A stretch of 44,669 bases of DNA from Dokdonella_A sp051958935 (GTDB taxonomy: Bacteria; Pseudomonadota; Gammaproteobacteria; Xanthomonadales; Rhodanobacteraceae). The notes below the pieces were generated by a model, which saw only the letters and a program-made list of their open reading frames with translations, searched no databases and was not told where the DNA came from. Positions 33,321-43,600 of this stretch are shown here, piece by piece; the stretch's first letter is position 1, and each line of letters starts with the position of its first letter. The position numbers were made by a program, and so were the translations under genes. The DNA is taken from positions 1 to 44,669 of the forward strand of contig NZ_JBQCFP010000006.1 in NCBI RefSeq assembly GCF_051958935.1. Reading direction: 5' to 3'.

Positions 33321-34313
33321 TCATCCCGCGTGAGCGGCGAGCGTGCGCTCCCATGCGAGTGCGGTGCGTGCGATGAGGTCGAGGTCATCATGGCGCGGCG
33401 TCCAGCCGAGCACCTCGCGGATGCGCCGCGCATCGGCGACGAGCGCCGGAATGTCGCCGTCGCGCCGCGCGCGCTCGACCACGCGCAACGGCGAGCCGCT
33501 CGCGCGTTCGACCGCAGCGATCACCGCGCGCACCGAGTAGCCGTGACCGTAGCCGCAGTTGAGCGTCGTCGAGGGGCCACCACGCCCGAGATAGTCGAGC
33601 GCGCGCAGGTGCGCGTCGGCGAGGTCCTCGACGTGGATGAAGTCGCGGATGCCGGTGCCGTCCGGCGTCTCGTAGTCCGTGCCGAAGATCGCGAGCGCGT
33701 CGCGCTTGCCGGTGGCGACCTCGCAGGCGACCTTGAACAGCAGGGTCGAATCGCGCGTCGAGTGGCCGATGCGCCCTTGCGGGTCGCAGCCGGCGACGTT
33801 GAAGTAGCGCAGGATCACGTGCTTCATGCTGCCGTTCGCGTCGAGGTCGCGCAGCATCCACTCGCTCATGAGCTTGGAACTGCCGTACGGGCTGATCGGC
33901 TGCGTCGGCGTGTCCTCGCTCGCGCGGCCGTCCACGGTCGGACCGTACACGGCGGCGGTCGAGGAGAACACGAAGCGGCGCACGCCGTGGCGCACGCAGG
34001 CCTCGAGCAGGTTGCGCGTCGCGCAGGTGTTGTTCGCGTAGTAGCGGAGCGGGTCGGCGACCGACTCCGGCACGATCGTGCGCGCGGCGAAGTGCAGCAC
34101 GGCCTCGACTCGGTGTTCGCGCAGCAGCGCATCGACGAGCGCCGCGTCACCGGTGTTGCCGACCACGAGCGGCGCGTCGAGCACCGCCTCGCGAAAGCCC
34201 GTACTCAGATCGTCGAGCACGACCACCGGCGTGCCCGCTTCGCGCAGCTGGCGCACGACGTGGCTGCCGATGTAGCCGGCGCCGCCGGTGACGAGGACGG
34301 TGTTCGCGCTCAT
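33321..34313 (-). CDS. galE: UDP-glucose 4-epimerase
   Basis: A GalE-type extended SDR of 330 residues interconverting UDP-Glc and UDP-Gal, or their N-acetyl forms. The NAD site is VLVTGGAGYIGSHVVRQL (residues 6-23). Other motifs are LDDLSTGF, VLHFAAR, YYANNTCATRNLLEAC, the catalytic Ser in FSSTAAVYG, YxxxK in YGSSKLMSEWM, LRYFNVAGCDP, GTDYETPDGTGIRDFIHVEDLA and the C-terminal RRDGDIPALVAD. All match GalE and the length is normal. The ATG at 34313 overlaps the stop of the preceding gene (ATGA). It is the last gene of the minus-strand cluster led by the PKS/NRPS, implying a galactose-type sugar in that cluster's product or in the nearby exopolysaccharide. Confidence 0.92.
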   Translation of the reverse strand: MSANTVLVTGGAGYIGSHVVRQLREAGTPVVVLDDLSTGFREAVLDAPLVVGNTGDAALVDALLREHRVEAVLHFAARTIVPESVADPLRYYANNTCATRNLLEACVRHGVRRFVFSSTAAVYGPTVDGRASEDTPTQPISPYGSSKLMSEWMLRDLDANGSMKHVILRYFNVAGCDPQGRIGHSTRDSTLLFKVACEVATGKRDALAIFGTDYETPDGTGIRDFIHVEDLADAHLRALDYLGRGGPSTTLNCGYGHGYSVRAVIAAVERASGSPLRVVERARRDGDIPALVADARRIREVLGWTPRHDDLDLIARTALAWERTLAAHAG

Positions 34314-36001
34314 CGGGACTCCTCGCCCCGGGCGGCGCGCGTGCGCCGGCGCGGCACGAGCCGCTTGCCGTCGACGATCTCGATGCCGCCGCCGCGGCTG
34401 TAGGTGTGGCAGCCGCGCAGCCCGCGCAGCCAGTCGGGTTCGATGCGGCCGAGCGGCCGCTCTTCGTAGCGCTCCGGATCGAGCACGACGACTTCGTTGA
34501 AGACGACCGCGTAACCGTAGTCGACGCTGCAATCCTGCGCGGGGCGGACCAGGCGCCCCTCGTGCATGAACAGTTTTCCGGCCGGCCGCGCGCGGCGCAC
34601 GTCGCTCTGCAACGGATTGGCCGGATGCGCGCGCCACGGCCCGAGCGGCGAATCGGCGACGAACAGGAACAAGTCGGTCCAGACGCGGCGGTCGACGTCG
34701 AGCGGGCTCTCGCTGATGCACGCGAACAGGTACCAGTGCGTGCCGTCGTGGTGCAGGGTGCCGTCGACCGCGTTGCGACCGCGCAGCAGCTCCGCCGCGA
34801 ACGCCCAGCGCGCCGGGAACTCGACCGCGCGATGCAGCGCGAACGTGCGCGCCGCGGACGACTCGACCGTGAGCCAGAGCTCGCCCTGCCATTCGTAGAC
34901 GAGCGGATAGGAGAGGTGCCACGGTTCGTCGAACACCGTGCGCACGCCGATCGGTGCGAGCGCGTCGTCGAGCTCGGCGACCGCGATGCGCCCGCGCCGG
35001 GTCGCGTACGGGTATTCCTCGACGAACAGCCAGTCGCGCCCGCCGTGGCGCACGAGCGACGGATCGGCCCAGAAGCAGCCGGACGGAGTCGCGATCACGC
35101 GCAGCGCGCGCGCGTCCGGTTGCGCCGGATCGAGCGGCGTGTCCGTGCGACGCGCCGCGAGCACCCAGTCTTCGGTACGCCCGAGGCGCGGCAAGTGCCG
35201 GCGCACCGCGCGCACGCCGAGGCGCAACGCGAGCGCGCAAGTCGCGAGCACGCCTGGCGGCGTGGCCGCGGGTGCCGCCTCCGCGGCCGGCGTTCCGCCC
35301 GCGGCGAGGCGACGCACCAGGCGCACGAGCGTCGCCGGCACGCGCAGCAGCTGCCAGGCCCGATTGCGCGCGAACGAGAGCTGCGCGGTCGCGCTCCAGT
35401 CGTCGCCACCGAGCAGGCGCCAGCCACGGCCGTCGTGAACGATCACGCCGCCGCGGCTGACCGCCTCGCCGCGGCGCAAGGCATCTAGATGGCGCAGGCC
35501 GTGCCGACGCGCGTCGGTCGCGTCGCGTTCGAAGAACCAGGCACCGTGGCGCGCGAGCGCGCACAGCACCTCTGACGGCGGCGGCAGGCCGAAGCCGAGC
35601 AGCAGGTCGGCATCGAGTGCGCGCAGCAGCGATACGCTGCGAGCACCGGGCACGAGGCAGCCGTCGTGTTCGCGCGCATCGGCATCCTGCAGCGGCACCT
35701 CGCGCAGGCGCTCGTGCAGCACGACCGGCGCGGTCGCCTTGCGTGCCGCGCCGGCGAGCGCGGCGTCGGCGCGCACGAACGCATCGATCGCGCGGTATCG
35801 CGATCGCGCCGGCGGCAGTGGTACATGCAGCACCGCGAGCAGTTCGCAGGCATCGTCGGCTGCGAGCGCGGCGAGCGTCTCGGCGATCCACGCCGGCACG
35901 ACCGCGCGATCGACGAGGACGGCCACCCGCAGCGCGCGGCGGCCGGATGGCAGCGGCGCGTACAGCGGCGTCGGCGCGGCGGCGTCGGCGCGTTGCGTCA
36001 T
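34310..36001 (-). CDS. GINT1-like protein: formyltransferase-like N-terminus plus beta-propeller-like domain
   Basis: A 563-residue protein. Residues about 25-190 resemble a formyltransferase-like Rossmann region (LRVAVLVDRAVVPAWIAETL; LDADLLLGFGLPPP; GAWFFERD). Residues about 300-545 match the bacterial relatives of the N-terminal domain of plant glucosamine inositolphosphorylceramide transferase 1 (GINT1). Marks are CFWADPSLVRHGGRDWLFVEEY, RRGRIAVAEL, EPWHLSYPLVYEWQGELWLT, ESSAARTFALHRA, VDGTLHHDGTHWYLFACI, LGPWRAHPANPL, ARPAGKLF and RPAQDCSVDYGYAV. These proteins occur in polysaccharide and natural-product clusters. The biochemical role is not settled to my knowledge; transfer of a sugar or acyl group is a guess. 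No signal peptide. It is coupled by ATGA overlaps to hydrolase 1 upstream and galE downstream. Confidence 0.75.
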   Translation of the reverse strand: MTQRADAAAPTPLYAPLPSGRRALRVAVLVDRAVVPAWIAETLAALAADDACELLAVLHVPLPPARSRYRAIDAFVRADAALAGAARKATAPVVLHERLREVPLQDADAREHDGCLVPGARSVSLLRALDADLLLGFGLPPPSEVLCALARHGAWFFERDATDARRHGLRHLDALRRGEAVSRGGVIVHDGRGWRLLGGDDWSATAQLSFARNRAWQLLRVPATLVRLVRRLAAGGTPAAEAAPAATPPGVLATCALALRLGVRAVRRHLPRLGRTEDWVLAARRTDTPLDPAQPDARALRVIATPSGCFWADPSLVRHGGRDWLFVEEYPYATRRGRIAVAELDDALAPIGVRTVFDEPWHLSYPLVYEWQGELWLTVESSAARTFALHRAVEFPARWAFAAELLRGRNAVDGTLHHDGTHWYLFACISESPLDVDRRVWTDLFLFVADSPLGPWRAHPANPLQSDVRRARPAGKLFMHEGRLVRPAQDCSVDYGYAVVFNEVVVLDPERYEERPLGRIEPDWLRGLRGCHTYSRGGGIEIVDGKRLVPRRRTRAARGEESR

Positions 36002-36780
36002 GTGAAAGTCCGACCCCAGTCGCCGATAACGTGCAGCAGGCGCTGGCGATCCTGCACGCGCATGAACATGTGGTCGCAGTCCGGCCAATGGTCGAAATGC
36101 ACGCAGGCCGCGGCGGCCGGTGCGCCGAACGTCGCCGCGAACTGCGCACGATGCGTGAAATACGCGGCGGCGCCACCGGTATAGAGCGCGAACACGCCGA
36201 CCTCGCGCGCGACGAGGCGTCCGAGCTCGACGCGCGCTGCGGCCAGCGACGGCCAGTCGCGCATGTTGCCGTCGCCGATCGCGGGCGCGCGCTTGCGCCG
36301 CGTGAAGCGGCCGAGCAGGGTCTTCAGTGCCGACGCGCGGCGACCGAGCAGCAATTGCAGCTGGCCGAGGCGGAACCACGCGCCCTGGTGCGCATAGGGA
36401 TCGAGCAGGAGCAGGCCGCAGACGCGTTCGTCGGCGAGCGCGATCTTCCAGCCTTGGTCGGCCGCGCTGCAGAGCCCGCCGATGACGAAACGATCCGCGC
36501 CGACGAGTTCGCCGAGGCGATCGAAGCCGTGCCGGAGCACCGCGACGTCGTCGCCACGCTTGGGCGGCGCGTCGCCGACGCCGGGCTGGTCGACGCGCGG
36601 TACCGCGAAGCCCTCGCCGGCGAGCAGGCGTGCGAGGTCGACGTGCATGCGGAACGGACCCGAGCGTGGAATGAAACCCGCGTTGAGCAGCACCCACAGC
36701 GGTCGGCGCGACGGTTGCGCCGGGCGCGTGAGCACGCCGGTGAGGCCGTGGCCGAGGTCGATCGGCGTTTCCTCGATCAT
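35998..36780 (-). CDS. Alpha/beta hydrolase, exosortase-A-associated hydrolase 1 type, Cys nucleophile
   Basis: A 260-residue cytoplasmic alpha/beta-hydrolase-fold protein. The oxyanion-side strand is PLWVLLNAGFIPRSGPFRMHVDLAR. The nucleophile elbow reads FVIGGLCSAADQ, so Cys replaces the usual Ser in G-x-S-x-G. The catalytic His is probably in WPDCDHMFM near residue 235. The NAGxxPRxGPxRxHVDLAR segment and GLCxAA elbow match what I know of exosortase-A-system hydrolase 1 proteins, which are normally paired with hydrolase 2. Here both follow a PKS/NRPS that lacks a thioesterase, so an external release or acyl-transfer role is attractive. ATGA overlaps on both sides indicate coupled translation. 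Confidence 0.8.
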   Translation of the reverse strand: MIEETPIDLGHGLTGVLTRPAQPSRRPLWVLLNAGFIPRSGPFRMHVDLARLLAGEGFAVPRVDQPGVGDAPPKRGDDVAVLRHGFDRLGELVGADRFVIGGLCSAADQGWKIALADERVCGLLLLDPYAHQGAWFRLGQLQLLLGRRASALKTLLGRFTRRKRAPAIGDGNMRDWPSLAAARVELGRLVAREVGVFALYTGGAAAYFTHRAQFAATFGAPAAAACVHFDHWPDCDHMFMRVQDRQRLLHVIGDWGRTFT

Positions 36781-37604
36781 GCCGCCGCTCCGCCGGGTGC
36801 CGCCTGCGCGAGCGCGTCGATGCATGCCGCGACCGGCGGCGTGATGAAGGTCGCGCGCAGGTCGATCTGCTCGTGCCAGCCGGCCGCGGCAGCCGGCAGG
36901 ACGAGCCGCTCGCGTGCCTGCGCGATCGGCGTGGCGCGTTCGTCGTCGACCACGCGCAGATCGAGCGCGGCGCCCGTGAGCAGCTCGTCGAGTCGCTGCG
37001 CGGCGATCTGTGCGCGCAATGCCGGCGGACAGTACGAGGCGAGCAGCCGGTCCGGGTCGGCCGGCTTCGGTTGCGTGCCGATGAATGGGTAGCGCAGTCG
37101 CGACGCACGATCGCGCGCGTCCATCGCGACCAGTTCGTCGAGCCACGCGCGACCGTCCGTCAACGGCTGCCACAGCCACAGCGGCAGGCGATGCTGCCGC
37201 GCGAGCCGCGCGGCCGGCCATGCGCCCGAACGCGCGCCGAAGGCGATCAGCGGCGCGGCCGGTACGCGGCGCGCGAGCTCGGCAAGTGCCGTTTCGGCAT
37301 CGGCACAGGCGCCGTCGAGCGTGAACGCGCTTTCCTCGCCCCACGAATCGCCGCTGCCGTAGTAGTCGAAGCGCAGGCTCGCGACACCGCGCTCGGCGAG
37401 GCGCGCCGCGACGAGCGAAAGCAGGCGGTAGCTCAGGAACTGTTCGTGGAAGAACGGCGGACAGAGCACGAACGCGGCGCGCACGGCGCCGCGTGCAGCG
37501 CGGAACACGGTGAACAGGCGCCGTCCCGGCGCGCCCGCGAACGCGAATTCGTGCAGGGCTTCGCCGGCGCGCTCCGGCGCCGGCCGTGCGATCGCCGCCG
37601 TCAT
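36777..37604 (-). CDS. Alpha/beta hydrolase-like protein, exosortase-A-associated hydrolase 2 type
   Basis: A 275-residue protein of the hydrolase fold. Seen: GAPGRRLFTVFRAARG, AFVLCPPFFHEQFLSYRLLS (the PPFxEExNxxRR-like segment of hydrolase 2) and LRFDYYGSGDSWGEE. The elbow region is IAFGARSGAWPAARLA. If G-A-R-S-G aligns with G-x-Nuc-x-G, the nucleophile position is Arg, as in other members of this branch, so ordinary serine hydrolysis looks unlikely unless the shifted Ser serves. ATGA overlaps join it to the PKS/NRPS upstream and hydrolase 1 downstream. It may form a complex with hydrolase 1, or be a binding partner handling the carrier-bound product. Confidence 0.78.
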   Translation of the reverse strand: MTAAIARPAPERAGEALHEFAFAGAPGRRLFTVFRAARGAVRAAFVLCPPFFHEQFLSYRLLSLVAARLAERGVASLRFDYYGSGDSWGEESAFTLDGACADAETALAELARRVPAAPLIAFGARSGAWPAARLARQHRLPLWLWQPLTDGRAWLDELVAMDARDRASRLRYPFIGTQPKPADPDRLLASYCPPALRAQIAAQRLDELLTGAALDLRVVDDERATPIAQARERLVLPAAAAGWHEQIDLRATFITPPVAACIDALAQAAPGGAAA

Positions 37605-40600
37605 CCGCCGCGCCCGCCGAACAGTCCACGCAGGCGCGACATCCAGCCGCCCTGCTTCGCCGTGCGTTCGCGCGGCAACATCTCGGCGACGCTGCCGAGC
37701 GTGCCGGTCGCGATCGCGAGCACGTTGAGGCGCACGCCGGTTTCGCGTTCGACGCGCGCCATCATGTCGACCGCGAGCAGTGAATCGCCACCGAGGTCGA
37801 AGAAGTTGTCGTCGGCGCGCGCCTCGGCGACGCCGATGAGTTCGCACCAGAGCGCGGCGAGGTAATTCACGCGCGCGTCGTGCGGCACGGACGGGGCGTC
37901 GTCGGCGTGCCCGCCCTGCTCGGGCGGCATCGGCAGCGCCTTGCGATCGGTCTTGCCGTTCGGCGTTGTCGGCATCGTTTCGAGCACGACGATGTGGCTC
38001 GGGCGCATGTACGGCGGCAGCGACTCGCGCAGGCGCTCGCGCAAGCGGCCGGCGAGGTCGCCGTAGCGATCGCGCGAGGTGACGTACAGCACGAGGCGCT
38101 GGTCGTGCGAGCCGAATTCGCGCACCGCGGCGGCGGCCTCGCGCACGAGCGGGTCCTCGTGCGCGGCGGCTTCGATGTCGCCGAGCTCGATGCGGAAACC
38201 GCGCAGCTTCACCTGGTCGTCGGCGCGGCCGTGGAAATAGAGGACGCCGTCCCTGAGGCTGCCGACGTCGCCGGTGCGGTACATGCGGCTGCCGTCGTTG
38301 GCGAAGGGATCGGCGCGGAAACGGTCCGCGGTGAGGTCGGGCCGGTTGAGGTAGCCGTCGGCGACACCGTCCCCGCCGATCCAGATCTCGCCGTGCTCGC
38401 CTTCGCCGAGCGGGTGGCCCGACTCATCGAGTACGTGGATGCGCGTGTTCGCGATCGGCCGGCCGAGCGGCACGGGGCCGTCGCCCGGTTCGACGCGATG
38501 GATCGTCGACCAGATCGTCGTCTCGGTCGGGCCGTACATGTTCCACAGTTCGCGGCCATGGCGCATGACCTCATTGGCGAGGTCGCGCGGCATTGCTTCG
38601 CCGCCGACGAGGAGCTTGAGCCCCGCGAGTCCCTCGATCCGACCGCCATCGCAAAGCAGGCGCAGCAGGGTCGGCGTGGTCTGCAGCACGGTCGCGCCGC
38701 ACGCCTTCATGAGCTCCATCGTCTTGTGCGGATCGCGCACTTCCGCTTCGGTCGCGATGTGCACGCGCGCGCCGCTGACCAGCGGCAGGTACAGCTCGAG
38801 GCCGGCGATGTCGAACGACAGCGTGGTCACCGCGCAGATGACGTCGTCCGCGCCGAAACCGGGCGCCTCGCGCATCGAACGCAGGAAGTTGACGAGGTTG
38901 CGGTGCAGGATGCGCACGCCCTTCGGCTCGCCGGTCGAGCCGGACGTGAACAGCACGTACGCGAGGTCGGCGCCTCCGACCTTCGGCAGCGAAGCAGGCT
39001 CCTCGCCGCCGGCGCGGATGTCGGCATCGACGACCGGGATGAGCGCGGCATCGTGCTCGGTCACCGCCGCCGGCAGCTCGTGCCCCGCGAGGACGACGGT
39101 GTGGCGCAGCGCGGCGCGCTCGATCATCGTGCGCAGGCGTTTGTCCGGGAAGCTCGCATCTAGCGGCACGTAGGCGGCGCCCGCGCGCAGCACGCCGAGT
39201 GCGGCGGCGACCATTTCGCTGCGCCTCGGCATGCAGATGCCGACGAGGTCGCCACGCGCGACGCCCGCATCGAGCAGGCGCGCGGCGACGCGTCCGCTCG
39301 CACGCCAGAGGTCGGCGTAGGTGTAGCGCTGCGTGTCGCAGCTGACCGCGGCGCGATCCGGCGCGGCGCGCACCTGCTCCTCGACGAGGTCGAGCAGCGA
39401 GGGACCGGCGGGCACCGCCGGGCCCGGTGCGGGCGCCGGTGGCGGCGTCGGCACGGTCGCGGCGGGGCGTGGCGCTGCCGCGGCGGCGTGATCGGAAGTC
39501 TGCATGCCGATGTCCTCGAGCATTCGTTCATACCCGGCGATCCAGCCGCGGATCGTCGCCGCGTCGTACAGCGCGGTGCGATAGTGCAGGTCGAGCGCGA
39601 GCTGGCGCCCGTCGTCGTTGAGGTTGAAGAACAGGTCCCACAGCAGCGCGACATGGCGGCAATCGCGCCACTCGGTGACGACGCCGTCGAACTGCGGCGC
39701 ACGCAGGCGCGGGTTGAGGTTGAAGATGACTTCACCGAGCGCGCCACGCACGCTGCGCCGGCGCAGCGAACGCGCGCGCAGAATCGTCATCAGCGTGAGA
39801 TCCTGGTGGTCGGCGGCGTCGAGCAGCGCGGCCTGCGCGCTCGCCACCGCGGCATCGGCGCCGGCCTGCGGGTCCACGCGCAGGCGCAGCGGCAAGGTGT
39901 TGACGCCATCACCGATCAGCGCGCCACTGCCCGCCAGCGCCTGGCCCGAGAACGGGACCGCGATCGCGAAATCGCGCTGCCCCGACAGGCGTGCGACGAA
40001 CAGGCCGAACGCGCCGAGCAGCAGGCCGTACAGCGTCACGCCGCGCCGGCGCGCCTCGGCGCGCAGCGCGGCGGCGAGTGGCGCGGGGAACACGTGCCTC
40101 TCGGTGTCGGCATCGAAGCCGGCGCCTTCCGCGTGCGGACGGTCCCCCGGCAGTTCCAGTGGCGCCGGGATGTCGGCATAGACGCGGTTCCAGTAGGCGA
40201 TCTGCGAGGCGCCGTTTGCGTCGCGCCGCGCGCGTTCGGCGAGTGCGTAGGCGCGGAAGCTCTGCGCCGGCGCCAGGCGCGGCTCACGCCCGCCCGCGTA
40301 CGCGTTGTAGCAGGCCTGCAGCTCGTCGCAGAACACCGCGAGCGACCAGCCGTCCATGATCAGGTGGTGCGCGACGAGATGCAGAGCATGGCGATGCTCG
40401 CCGACGCGCAGCAGCGCGAACCGCACCAGCGGCGCACGCGCGAGGTCGAACGGCGTACGCATCTGCCGGTCGCACCACGCATCGAGCTTCGCCTGCGCGT
40501 CCGCGCCGGAGAGGTCGACCCGCTGCAGCGGCAGCGCCGGCAACGGCTGCAGCGACAGCGTACGGCCGTCGGCGGCGATCGCGAAGCGGAACGCTTCGTG

Positions 40601-43600
40601 GCGCCGCCAGACCGTGTCGAGCGCACGCTCCAGTGCGGCGACGTCGAGCGCGCCATCGAACGAGAGCACGACCGCTTCGTTGCAGGCGAGCGCCGCATCC
40701 GCGCCGTATTGGCAGCCGAGCCATTTTTCGAGCTGGCCGTCGGTGAGCGCGACCGCGTCCGGCAGCGCCTGCGCCTCACCGCCGCCCGTCACCGGAGCAT
40801 CCGCGCCCGCGCCGCTGCGCGGCACGAGCAGGCCGGCGCCGAGCAGGCCTTCGAGCGCCGTGCGCACCGCATCGACGATGCGCTCGAACTCGGCAGCCCC
40901 ATGCGCCTCGGTGAGGAAGCAGTTGAACTGTTCGTAGAGGTGCAGGCCGTTCGCGCGCAGCGCGTACCAGAACAGGCTCGCGTAAGGCTGGTCCTCGTCC
41001 GCGACGATGCGCCAGAGCGAACTGAAGCCCACCGCGCGCAGCGGCGCGGCGCGTTCGTCGAACAGCGCGTTGAGGCGCACGACGAGATCGTGAGTGCGCG
41101 CGTTGAGTTCTTCCTGCAGCGCCGGCCCGCGCTGCTTCAGATGGAGCAGCGCGGCCTTCGCCGCCGCGAGCGCGAGCGGATGGCGCACGAAGGTGCCGGC
41201 GAAATAGGTGACGCCCGCTTCCGGATACGAATCGTCGCCGAAGTGCCAGTCGCCGCCGTCGAGCGCATCGAGCCAGTGCGCGGCGCCCGCGATCGCGGCG
41301 AACGGCAGGCCGCCGCCGATGATCTTGCCGTAGGTCGCGATGTCGGCGCGCACGCCGTAGTACGCCTGCGCGCCGCCCTGCGCGACGCGGAAGCCCGTGA
41401 TGACCTCGTCGAAGATCAGTGCGCAGCCGGCGTCGTCGCAGATCGTGCGCAGCGCCTCCACGAACGCGCGCGGTTGCAGCGCCGGGTTCTTGCCCTGCAC
41501 CGGCTCGATCATGATCGCGGCGAGTTCGTGCGCGCGCTCGCGCAGCACGCGCAACGCCTCGTCACTGCCGTAGTCGAGCACGAGCACGTTCTCGACCGCG
41601 CTGGCGAGAATGCCCGGCGCCGCTGCGATCGAACGCAGGCTGCGCGTTCCGCGCACGATCACTTCGTCGAAGATGCCGTGGTAGGAATGGGTGAAGATCG
41701 CGATCGTGCGACGACCGGTCACCGTGCGCGCGATGCGCATCGCGCCCATCACGGCTTCCGATCCCGTGTTGCAGAACGCGACGCGCGCCATGCCGGTCAT
41801 GCCGGCGATGAGCTCGGCGACTTCCCCGGCGAGCGGGTGCTGCGGCCCGACCTCGAATCCGCTGTCGAGCTGCTGCTTGAGCGCCGCGACGACATAGTCG
41901 GGCTGGTGGCCGAGGAAGTTCGCGCCGAAGGAATTGAGGCAGTCGATGTATTCGTTGCCGTCGAGGTCGTGCAGCCGTGCGCCCTTCGAGCGCTCGACGA
42001 CGATCGGATAGACCAGCTCCTTCCACAGCGGGTTGAAACCCGTGACGACGCGCGGATCGGCCATGCGCGCGCGATGCGCCTGCGAATACGCCTTCGAACG
42101 CGCGGTGCGCGCGTTGTAGCGGCGCGTGAAATCGTCGACCCACGCGCGCTGCGCCGGCGTCATCGTCTGGTCGCGGCGCAGCGTGATGCGCGCCGACGCT
42201 CCGAACGGCCGGTCGACGAGGTTCGCCGCGGGCGCGTCTTCCGTGCGCGCCGCCGCAGGCGTGGACGCCACGGACGTCGCAGCGATCGACGGCGAGGGTA
42301 CGGCGAGTGCGGCCGGCGAGGCCGTCGCCGTGCCGGTGGCGAGGCTCGCGAGCAGCTGCATCTGCTGCTGCATCAGCGCCTGCTGGCTCTGGATCAGCGC
42401 GAGCAGCGGCGAGGGTGCCGTGTCCGTCATGACGGACGCGGTCGCCGGCACGCTCGCTGCGGACGGCGACGCCTGCGGCGCCGGCGTCGGCGACGGCGCG
42501 GTCGCGGGCAACGTCGGCTCGAGCAGCGTGGCGAGCTTGGCGATGCTGTCGACGTCCTCCATGAGCCGGCGGAATTTCAGCTTGAGGCCGTAACGGCGCT
42601 CGAGTTCGAGCGCGGCCTGGGTCAGTGACAGTGAATCGAGGCCGAGCTCGAGGAAGCTCGACTCGTCGTGCGTCGCGCCCAGGTGCTCGCCGGTGAGCGA
42701 CTCGACCAGTTCGCGCAGTTCGGCGCGCAGGCGCGATGACGGCGGCGGTGCCGCGGGCGTCGCAACGATCGCGGGACGGGTTTCCTTCATGCTCGTTTCC
42801 CCAGGGACGCCCGCAGCCGGCGTCGATGCATCGATCCAATGGCGCTCGCCGCTAAACGGATAAACCGGCAGCGCGACGCGGCGGCGCGCCTGCCCGGCGT
42901 AGTACGCATCCCAGTCCGGCTCGCGCCCGGCCGCCCAGCACGCGCCGAGCGCGGCGGCGAGATGCTCGGCGTCGCTGCCCGGCCTGGCCGCCGGGCCGAG
43001 CGAGGCGATCGCGCGCGCGCCGTCGCCGAGCTGGCTGCGCGCGAATGTCGTCAGCGCCTGCGACGGGCCGACCTCGACGAACAGCGTGGCGCCGTCGGCG
43101 AGCGCATGCGCGATCGCGTCGGCGAAGCGCACGGGCTCGCGCAGCTGGCGGCACCAGTACGCCGGCTCCGCCGCGGCACGCGCGTCGATCGGCGCACCGC
43201 TCACGCACGAATAGAACGGCCGTGCCGGCGGCGCGAGGCGCAGGTTCGCGAATGCGCGCTCGAACGGCGGCAACGCGCCGTCCATCAGCGCGGAATGGAA
43301 CGCATGGCTGACCTTGAGGCGCGTGCTCGCGATGCGCTCGGCGTCGAGCGAGAGGGCCAAGGCGCCGATCTCGGTGTCGGTGCCGGCGACGACGCACTGT
43401 TCGGGGGCGTTGACCGCGGCAAGGCTGACGCCGCCCGCGAGGTGCGGCGTGATCGCCTGGGCGATCGCGCGCACCGCGAGCATCGCGCCCGGCGGCTGCG
43501 CCTGCATCGCCGTGCCGCGCGCGCAGACCAGCGCAATCGCGTCATCGAGCTCGAACACGCCCGCGAGCGTCGCCGCGACGTACTCGCCGATGCTGTGGCC

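Noticed and set aside
39488..42628. 1046-codon open frame on the plus strand opposite the PKS/NRPS
   Set aside because: It is antisense to well-conserved aminotransferase and condensation domains, is Arg/Ala/Glu-rich and low in complexity, and shows no domain. Long antisense frames are expected in such G+C-rich DNA.
42788..42790. ATG (MKETRPAI) as a separate start for an ACP-aminotransferase-NRPS gene
   Set aside because: The frame is continuous with KS-AT upstream and the position is a normal inter-domain linker; no stop or clear ribosome site separates them.
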